From: an uncultured Bacteroidales bacterium
Lineage (GTDB): Bacteria > Bacteroidota > Bacteroidia > Bacteroidales > UBA932
NCBI GenBank assembly: GCA_900318015.1
Contig: ONJB01000007.1
Location: 1-64,000 of the forward strand
Direction of reading: 5' to 3'
Length of the DNA stretch: 64,000 nucleotides
The position numbers were made by a program, and so were the translations under genes. The notes under the pieces were generated by a model, which was not told where the DNA came from, did not search any database, and was given only the letters and a program-made list of their open reading frames with translations. Positions 58,688 to 64,000 of the stretch are shown here, piece by piece (the first letter of the stretch is position 1; each line of letters starts with the position of its first letter).

Positions 58688-60153
58688 ATGTACTCGGTGT
58701 AGGCGTTTAGGGCGGCGGGGGAGGCGGCACATGTGGGGGCGCCGTCGAGGGCGAGGTTTTCGAGCCAGAGGATCTCTTCGTTGAAGCCGGCTTTGGTGCT
58801 CTGCCACGAGAGGGTGGCGAGCTTGTTGGCCCGGCGGAACTGCCAGAGGGCGCAATCCTCGACAAACTGCTTCTGCCCGCAGGTCTCATAGGCCTTCGGG
58901 AGGGTGGTGGTGCCGCAGAAGACGGGGATGCGGGGACTCTGGCCGGGGTTGTCCAGCGACAGCCAGCACACGCCGCCTACCTCGTCGGGAAGCCAGGAGC
59001 GGAGCTGGGTCACGTGCGAGTAGGCGCACCAGGCGACGGCCACCGTCCGCCGGAATTCGACCGTCCCGGGGGCGATGGTGTTCAGGGTGTTCCGCAGGGT
59101 GGTCGTCAGCCACGGGTTCGCGATGGGGCTTACGACCGTGTCGGCCGGATGCTGCCGGTTGGCGGCGCGGGCCATCTTGACCCCCTTGGTCATGTCGAAG
59201 TCGGTTCCTTCGTAGGTCTCGCGGTAGAGGGCCATCACCTCCCGGATATCGACGGGCTTCTCGGGCTTGACGGAGAAGGGGAGTTCGTCCATGTCGTAAG
59301 TGAGGCCGAGGGAGGGTGCGAAGTGATTGAGGATGAAGTACTCGCGGTCGTTGAAGTTCTTGCCCTTGGCGTAGTCGGTGTTGAAATACTTCCAGAAGAT
59401 GAAGTCGCCCTTCCCGTCCCAGAGGCCGTTGTCGATGGCGACTTTCTCCACATTGGCGGACGCCATCATGTCCTTGCTCTTCCGGTCGATCTTGCCGATG
59501 CGGGGGATGTTGGCGGAGACGGCGATGTGGTCGTCGGGAACCCGTTTCGCCACCCAGGCGGCGCCGATCCGGTCCTTGCCGATGCCGACGATCTCGAACT
59601 GCCAGACTTCGTTCTTGTCGGCGACCGTGAGGCATTCGCCGCTGTCGCCGTAGCCGTATTGCTCCGCTAGGGCGCCCATCAGCCGGATGGCGTCCCGGGC
59701 GTTGTCACAGCGCTGCAGGGCGACGCGCTCGAGCTCCTCGATCCTGAACCAGCCGGCGGCGTTCACGAGGGTGTCCGGACCGCCGAAAGTGGTTTCGCCG
59801 ATGGCCAGCTGCTTCTCGTTGAGGCAGGGGTAGGCCGTGTTCAGGTAGGCGTAGGTATGGGCCGCCTCCGGGATTTCGCCCATGAGCCTGACGCCCGTGG
59901 TGTCCCCGCGGAAGCTCGTATGCATGGTGCCCCGGAAGACCGGGTGCATGGTGCCGGGCGCGTGGTCGGCGGCGGGTTCCACCTGGGCCCATGTCCGGTA
60001 TCGGCCGTCGCAGGTATGGGATGTCATCACGGAACCGTCGGTGGAGGCCTTCCGGCCCACCATGATGGACGTGCAGCTCTGGCCGTCGAATTCCTGGGCG
60101 GAGAGCAGGCTGCCGATGGCCAGCGCGGCCAGCAGGGAGAAGAATCGTTTCAT
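58615..60153 (-). CDS. C69-family dipeptidase, secreted
   Basis: A 512-residue protein from MKRFFSLLAALAIGSLLSAQEFDGQSCTSIMVG. A signal peptide ends near Ala-Gln, and mature Cys29 (SCTSI) is the N-terminal nucleophile type of C69 (PepD) peptidases. Family motifs GSVMTSHTCDG, DNARDAIRLMG, AWVAKRVPDDHIAVSAN and ECLTVADKNEVWQFE are present. These enzymes cleave dipeptides; Bacteroidales carry many periplasmic copies for peptide use. A -7 box TACCTTTG is at 60170-60177. Confidence 0.9.
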   Translation of the reverse strand: MKRFFSLLAALAIGSLLSAQEFDGQSCTSIMVGRKASTDGSVMTSHTCDGRYRTWAQVEPAADHAPGTMHPVFRGTMHTSFRGDTTGVRLMGEIPEAAHTYAYLNTAYPCLNEKQLAIGETTFGGPDTLVNAAGWFRIEELERVALQRCDNARDAIRLMGALAEQYGYGDSGECLTVADKNEVWQFEIVGIGKDRIGAAWVAKRVPDDHIAVSANIPRIGKIDRKSKDMMASANVEKVAIDNGLWDGKGDFIFWKYFNTDYAKGKNFNDREYFILNHFAPSLGLTYDMDELPFSVKPEKPVDIREVMALYRETYEGTDFDMTKGVKMARAANRQHPADTVVSPIANPWLTTTLRNTLNTIAPGTVEFRRTVAVAWCAYSHVTQLRSWLPDEVGGVCWLSLDNPGQSPRIPVFCGTTTLPKAYETCGQKQFVEDCALWQFRRANKLATLSWQSTKAGFNEEILWLENLALDGAPTCAASPAALNAYTEYIYQESVRAWKALEDKYWVQFGSGF

Positions 60154-60159
60154 GGGCAT

Positions 60160-60582
60160 ATCGTTTGTCCAAAGGTACGGAAAATCCCGGAAAAAACCGT
60201 TTTACGCGTTTCGCGCGAAATCGGCCCCGAACGGGCCTGGAAGCGGCCTCTTCACGCGAAAATCCGGCATTTTTGTGTGAAATGCCCCTTTCCGGCGTTC
60301 TCCGCGGCTCCAAAAATCGGCCTCCCAGCGCACTGGAAGGCCAATTTGGAACTTAAACGTTTAATCTTTTGGGGAAACGGCTCTTTTTCCGATGTTTGCG
60401 GGAGAACTGTAAGATTTGTGCGTATGAAGATCAACGAGGAATCACAAAAAAACGCACCCTCGCGGATGCGTTTATGTCCTTCTGTTTACCTGCAGTTTGC
60501 CTTGCTCGTCAACTGAAACATCAGGCTCGCACTGCAAAAGTACGTATTCTTTTGTTCATTGGCAAATGTCGGCACGATTAGA
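60160..60582. other. Intergenic region with repeats and a minus-strand promoter
   Basis: Contains minus strand TACCTTTG (60170-60177) for the dipeptidase, dispersed repeat copy 2 (60314-60390), one 20-bp direct repeat (60411-60430) and the hairpin AACGCA/TGCGTT (60451-60472), which with adjacent A/T runs could act as a terminator on either strand. No gene is supported. Confidence 0.5.
60314..60390. repeat. Dispersed repeat, copy 2
   Basis: About 77 bp, roughly three quarters identical to 56583-56660; common blocks include AAATCGGCCT, GCGCACTGGAA, CTTAAACGTTT and GGAAACGGCTCTTTTT. Confidence 0.7.
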
Positions 60583-61154
60583 ATGGCAATTTCTGCAAAA
60601 TATGCATGTGATGTACTTTCAAGTCAAATCCCTTTGACCCCCAATTATGATGAAGGAAAGACGGCATATATTTCTGCCTATGGAGTGTTTGAATCAAAGC
60701 ATGGGAAGAAAGTGATTGTCCGGGCTGCGGACCATGGTACTTACTTGTTCCATTGGGTGGACAGGAATGAAGGAGTTGATTTGTCTCAGTCGGCGAACTA
60801 TGCTATTACCTTTAAAGATAGCGTAGAAATCACCCACAAAACAGGAATTCGCGGTGTCAGTCCACCGGTATTTGTTGTCCGGCAGTATGTCTATACCTGT
60901 AAGTTGCTTGAAGACCGAGATGTATTTGCTATCGTGGATGCCATCAGGAAACTCATTGACGACGGTGTCTATTCCGATCCGTTCATTGGCACCTCGAAAC
61001 ATGCGGCTATTTGGAGAGAAGAAACGAATAGAGCACCTGTGGACATTACCACAAAAGTTGCGAAGCAGAAGAGAAGAAGGGAGCGCAAACAAATGGACAA
61101 AGGTCCAAAGTAAGCGCAAGATATGTAATAGTTAAAGATTTGTGCGTATGAAGA
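60411..61154. repeat. 20-bp direct repeats flanking a single-gene insert
   Basis: AAGATTTGTGCGTATGAAGA occurs exactly at 60411-60430 and 61135-61154. The second copy contains the start codon of the gene at 61148. Between them lie the hairpin at 60451-60472 and the 176-residue gene. Confidence 0.7.
60583..61113 (+). CDS. Hypothetical protein carried between direct repeats
   Basis: A 176-residue protein from MAISAKYACDVLSSQ; an in-frame TTG eight codons upstream is less likely. It has IPLTPNYDEGKTAYISAYGVFESK, VIVRAADHGTYLFHWV and ITFKDSVEITHKTG, a strand-rich first half, then a helical region and a basic end (KQKRRRERKQMDKGPK). Family not recognised. Lower GC than both neighbours and flanked by 20-bp direct repeats, so probably inserted. 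Confidence 0.6.
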   Translation: MAISAKYACDVLSSQIPLTPNYDEGKTAYISAYGVFESKHGKKVIVRAADHGTYLFHWVDRNEGVDLSQSANYAITFKDSVEITHKTGIRGVSPPVFVVRQYVYTCKLLEDRDVFAIVDAIRKLIDDGVYSDPFIGTSKHAAIWREETNRAPVDITTKVAKQKRRRERKQMDKGPK

Positions 61155-61501
61155 AAATCCTTGAAGTAGTCCGTTACGGAGAGAATGACATCCGGTTCCA
61201 CACGGACATCGATCCGCTGAAGGATCCGGACACCATCCATCAGACCGTCACCGAGCTGGCCATGGCCATGATGACCACCCTGTGGGGCGGGAACGAACAG
61301 GCCGTCCTGGCCATGATCCGGGCCCTTGCCATCGCCGACCTCGGCGTCAGCGTGAACCGCCGCCAGATGGTCGGCTTCCTCGACGATGCCTCCGGCATGC
61401 TGGAAGCCTCCATCCGCGAAGCCCGCCAGGCCTTCGAACAGTCCGGCGGCAAAGTCATGGTCTTCGGCCCCGGCGTCGCCCCGCCCAAGTCCCGGAGCTA
61501 G
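61148..61501 (+). CDS. Small conserved hypothetical protein
   Basis: A 117-residue protein (MKKILEVVRYGENDIRFHTDIDP) with a helical, Ala/Met-rich middle (ELAMAMMTTLWGGNEQAVLAMIRALAIADLGVSVNRRQMVGFLDD). The composition suggests a soluble helical bundle. Similar small proteins are common in Bacteroidales genomes; no function known to me. The start codon lies in a 20-bp repeat, so its native leader was probably displaced by the insert. Confidence 0.65.
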   Translation: MKKILEVVRYGENDIRFHTDIDPLKDPDTIHQTVTELAMAMMTTLWGGNEQAVLAMIRALAIADLGVSVNRRQMVGFLDDASGMLEASIREARQAFEQSGGKVMVFGPGVAPPKSRS

Positions 61502-61504
61502 GCG

Positions 61505-63742
61505 CTACAGAGCCTCGCCACCCCGGACGAAGACCGGGATGGTGGCGAGGTCGACGGGGGTTTCGACCCACTGGCCGCCTTCGTAGGTCGTGCCGGTCCA
61601 GTAGTCACGCCAGCCGCCTTCCGTTGCCGGGAGGTAGGTGCGCCAGCTGGTGACGCCCGGGGCGGTGACGGGATGGACGAGATAGGCGGGACCGAACATG
61701 AAGGTGTCGTCCTGCCGCAGGGCTTCCGGATCGTCCGGGAAGTCGAAGACGAGCGGGCGCATCAGGGTGTAGCCCTCCTGGGACACACGCTTGGCGCAGT
61801 CCAGGATGTAGGGTTCCAGCCGTTTGCGGAGGTCCATGTAGGAGGCGATGATCTCGTAGGTCTCGGGGAAGTAGTGCCAGGGTTCGGTCTGGCTCATGTA
61901 GCCGTGGACCCGCATGAAGGGCAGGAAGGTCGATGTCTGGACCCAGCGGATGAGCCGCTCCTGGTATTCGGCGGAGGTGTACTGGTCGCCGGGGCGGAAG
62001 AATCCGCCGGCGTCGAAGGTCCACCAGGGCAGGCCGGAGGCCATTTGGCCGAGGCCGCCCGCGATCTGCCGCCGCAGCGTCCCGAAGTCGTTGCCCACGT
62101 CGCCGGACCAGGTCACGACGCCGTAGCGCTGGGCGCCCGGGAAGGCGCTCCGGGTCAGGATGACGGAGGAGAGCCCTTCGGCGGTCAGCGCCTCGTACAT
62201 CGTCCGGTTGACCATCAGCGGATACACGTTCCGGTACCATTCGCCCGGAATCTGGTCCTTGCCGATGCGCCGGCCCGCAAGGTCGTCGTTCTCCGGTTCC
62301 GTCGCATCGAACCACCAGGCGTCGATGCCGTACGGCCGCGCAAGGCTGTCCACGAAGTTCCGGGCGTAGAACGCGGCGACATCCGGATTGAAGAAGTCGA
62401 TCCAGTCAGTCCCCTCGATGTAGCTGCCCCGCTCTTCCAGCCGTTTTCCGAGGTTCGAATTCTTGTCTACCTTGGACCAGACGGAAATCATGAAACGCGT
62501 GCCCTGGTCATGCAGGGTGTCGGTCAGCGCCTTGGGATCGGGATAGTGCTCCTTGTCGAACTCCATCGAGTTCCAGCCCGTGGGACCCCACCACTGCCAG
62601 TCCTGGACGATGACGTCCAGCGGCAGGCCGCGCTCCTTGAACTCGCGGGCGTTGGCGATGATTTCCTCCGACGAGTGGTAGCGCTCGCGGCAGTGGATGT
62701 AGCCGAACATCCAGTCCGGCATCTCGGGGACGGGCCCCGTCAGGGTGCGGTACGCGCCGATGGCCTCGTCGGCCTTGCCGGCGAACACCGTGTAGTCAAG
62801 CGCCGCGGCGACGGGGGAACGGAAGGTGGTCGCGTCCTCGACCTTCTTCCAATAGAGGACCGGGTTGTCGGTGCGGACGCCCTCGACCGCAAGGGTATGC
62901 GTGCCGGCGGTCAGGGGAACAAGCGCCGAGGTGGTCGGCGGCAGCCAGGTGTTGGATACATCCACCACGGGCTCCCCGTCGATGGCAAGGTAGTGCCGGC
63001 GCGACATCTTCTGGCCCACGTCCAGCAGGAGGGAATAGGTCCCGTCCTCGGGAATGTCGATGCTGCCGGCGAAGGACCGGGAGAAGCGGCGTTCCCGCCG
63101 GTTGCCAGCGGTGCCGGTGGCGTTCACCGTCTGGCCCTCGCCGTCCTCGCCCGCCACGGCCAGCGCGACGGACTGGTCCGCCGGATTGAAGTCCGTGAGA
63201 CCGTAGTTGTTCCAGAGCAGGCCGTAACCCTTGTTGGACAGGATGAACGGCAGGGCGATCTGCGTGTTCACCTGCGTCAGCCGCCGCGTGACGCCCCGGA
63301 CGTTCAGGAAGCCGTCCTGGAACTGGCCGGTGCCGTAGAGGAATTCATCCTCGGGGGAGGCGAGCCGCAGGGTGGCGCAGTAGGTGGGCTCTCCCTGGAC
63401 GGTCGACTGGACGAGGCTGTGACCGTCCTCCCGGAGGATCACGTTGCCATCGGCATCGAAGAAGGTCAGGGCGCCGTTCTCGTAGCGGGCACACATCTTG
63501 GCGGTACGCACTTCGACGACCCCGTCTTTCTTGGTGACGTCGAATTGGGGTGTGGCGACCTTTTCCGTGTAAACCAGTTCGGGGAGCGGTTGATAATCGG
63601 CCGGTTCCAGGCGGACCCGGATGGCATTGTCAAGCAGGGGCTGCAGGACCAGCGTTCCGTCCTCGGTCGGAATGCGGACTTCTTTCTGCGAACAACCGGC
63701 GAGCAGCAGGAGGCCCGCCAACAGGATCAGTATCTTTTTCAT
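61505..63742 (-). CDS. GH31 glycoside hydrolase (alpha-xylosidase-like) lipoprotein
   Basis: A 745-residue protein. Lipoprotein signal peptide with lipobox LLAGC (Cys16). An N-terminal beta domain is interrupted at about 205-315 by a PA14-like insert (SIDIPEDGTYSLLLDVGQKM, YLAIDGEP). The catalytic barrel follows: PLDVIVQDWQWWG, then DAWWFDATEPEND, where Asp of FDATEPE is the GH31 nucleophile, and VVTWSGDVGNDFGTLRRQI with the acid/base Asp region. PA14-containing GH31 enzymes act mainly on xyloglucan-type alpha-xylose. Upstream gene on the same strand is GH51-like, so this is a hemicellulose-use operon. Confidence 0.9.
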   Translation of the reverse strand: MKKILILLAGLLLLAGCSQKEVRIPTEDGTLVLQPLLDNAIRVRLEPADYQPLPELVYTEKVATPQFDVTKKDGVVEVRTAKMCARYENGALTFFDADGNVILREDGHSLVQSTVQGEPTYCATLRLASPEDEFLYGTGQFQDGFLNVRGVTRRLTQVNTQIALPFILSNKGYGLLWNNYGLTDFNPADQSVALAVAGEDGEGQTVNATGTAGNRRERRFSRSFAGSIDIPEDGTYSLLLDVGQKMSRRHYLAIDGEPVVDVSNTWLPPTTSALVPLTAGTHTLAVEGVRTDNPVLYWKKVEDATTFRSPVAAALDYTVFAGKADEAIGAYRTLTGPVPEMPDWMFGYIHCRERYHSSEEIIANAREFKERGLPLDVIVQDWQWWGPTGWNSMEFDKEHYPDPKALTDTLHDQGTRFMISVWSKVDKNSNLGKRLEERGSYIEGTDWIDFFNPDVAAFYARNFVDSLARPYGIDAWWFDATEPENDDLAGRRIGKDQIPGEWYRNVYPLMVNRTMYEALTAEGLSSVILTRSAFPGAQRYGVVTWSGDVGNDFGTLRRQIAGGLGQMASGLPWWTFDAGGFFRPGDQYTSAEYQERLIRWVQTSTFLPFMRVHGYMSQTEPWHYFPETYEIIASYMDLRKRLEPYILDCAKRVSQEGYTLMRPLVFDFPDDPEALRQDDTFMFGPAYLVHPVTAPGVTSWRTYLPATEGGWRDYWTGTTYEGGQWVETPVDLATIPVFVRGGEAL

Positions 63743-63744
63743 GG

Positions 63745-64000
63745 TCAGAAGGTTTTCGTAATGGTCAGGACGCCGGCGGAGAGAGGCTCGACGTGAAGGG
63801 TTACCGCGTTGTCGCGGAAGACGGGCGTCGCCTGCTTCCGCGCGACGGCGTGCTTGTCCGCCATGCTGTTCGCGGCGGTCAGGGAACCAGGGGCATAATA
63901 ATCGTAGTCCGTGCCGGCGATGCCTTTCCAGTCGCCGGAGACCGTCAGGTCGCAGGCGTTCTCAGTGGGGTTCACCACCTTCACGATGACATCGCGGCCG
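63745..64000 (-). CDS. C-terminal end of a GH51-like alpha-L-arabinofuranosidase (partial)
   Basis: The open frame continues past the right edge (…GRDVIVKVVNPTENACDLTVSG…). The pattern V-K-(V/I)-V-N-P, then ..AANSMADKHAV.., then LHVEPLSAGVLTI matches the C-terminal beta-sandwich of GH51 arabinofuranosidases (N-x-x-x-x-P..v.p, L-x-P-x-S-v-t-V-L). Ends 2 bp before the GH31 start; same operon. Catalytic part lies outside the window. Confidence 0.65.
   Translation of the reverse strand, partial: GRDVIVKVVNPTENACDLTVSGDWKGIAGTDYDYYAPGSLTAANSMADKHAVARKQATPVFRDNAVTLHVEPLSAGVLTITKTF

Noticed and set aside
61673-63796. 707-residue plus-strand ORF
   Set aside because: Antisense to the GH31 gene with lipobox and catalytic motifs.
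1-64000. CRISPR arrays, cas genes, rRNA and intact tRNA genes
   Set aside because: No regularly spaced repeats with unique spacers were seen; the only short-period repeats are the 10-bp units at 11420-11470. No complete cloverleaf or rRNA sequence was recognised.

Overview
The window looks like a Bacteroidota (Bacteroidales) chromosome, probably from a gut or rumen organism. Evidence: many promoters fit the Bacteroidetes form (TTG or TTTG, 19-21 bp, TAnnTTTG); there is a BfmA/BtgA plus DUF5712-type mobilisation pair, a Bacteroides-type tyrosine integrase, GLPGLI and CarboxypepD-regulatory TonB receptor proteins, and GH31/GH51 glycoside hydrolases. No intact rRNA or tRNA gene was found. Base composition is patchy: about 14-24 kb and 54-64 kb are GC-rich, while about 40.5-51.9 kb is clearly AT-richer, as expected for acquired DNA.

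Layout. (1) 0.1-13.7 kb, mostly minus strand: a BlaI-BlaR1-GLPGLI-TonB-receptor operon, then a mobilisable integrative element (TM protein, relaxase, BfmA-like protein, DnaB-like helicase split in two frames, HTH replication protein, excisionase-like protein, integrase). A tRNA 3'-end-like sequence plus terminator lies to the right of the integrase. No intact tRNA lies to its left, so the element may run off the left edge and carry the BlaI operon as cargo. (2) 14.1-24 kb, GC-rich: a UvrA-like ABC ATPase with repeat DNA inserted in frame, a MoxR AAA+/VWA operon, and opposite it an ADP-ribosyltransferase-like gene directly followed by a NADAR-family gene (likely toxin and reversing enzyme), then SIS and PfkB proteins and a sigma-like factor. 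(3) 24-29.5 kb: small accessory genes, a repressor, and a strong promoter driving a structured RNA candidate. (4) 29.6-38 kb: a minus-strand run of sigma factor, AAA+ ATPase, ClpX-like ATPase, DUF2130 and DUF2779 nuclease-like proteins. (5) 38.3-40.6 kb: another sigma-like gene, a GNAT protein, a nucleoside deoxyribosyltransferase-like protein and a large foldback palindrome. (6) 40.7-51.6 kb: a three-gene operon of NERD-like/UvrD-like helicase, a 1007-residue protein and a 1990-residue DUF1998-type helicase, resembling type III Druantia phage defence with an added helicase. (7) 51.6-56.5 kb: a PD-(D/E)XK nuclease-like gene convergent with a reverse transcriptase that has a structured leader. 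A truncated second copy of the nuclease/RT junction lies 2.6 kb away, marking the two as a module. (8) 56.6-64 kb: a decayed PD-(D/E)XK transposase-like gene, an ECF sigma factor, an HD hydrolase, a C69 dipeptidase, two small proteins, a GH31 glycosidase and the end of a GH51-like gene.

Overall the window is an accessory island dense in candidate conflict systems (Druantia-like, RT plus nuclease, ART-NADAR, MoxR-VWA, DUF2130/DUF2779) between a mobile element and ordinary carbohydrate and peptide catabolism genes. The strongest candidates for something undescribed are the RT/nuclease module with its structured leader, the ART-NADAR-SIS cluster, and the sigma/AAA/ClpX/nuclease operon.
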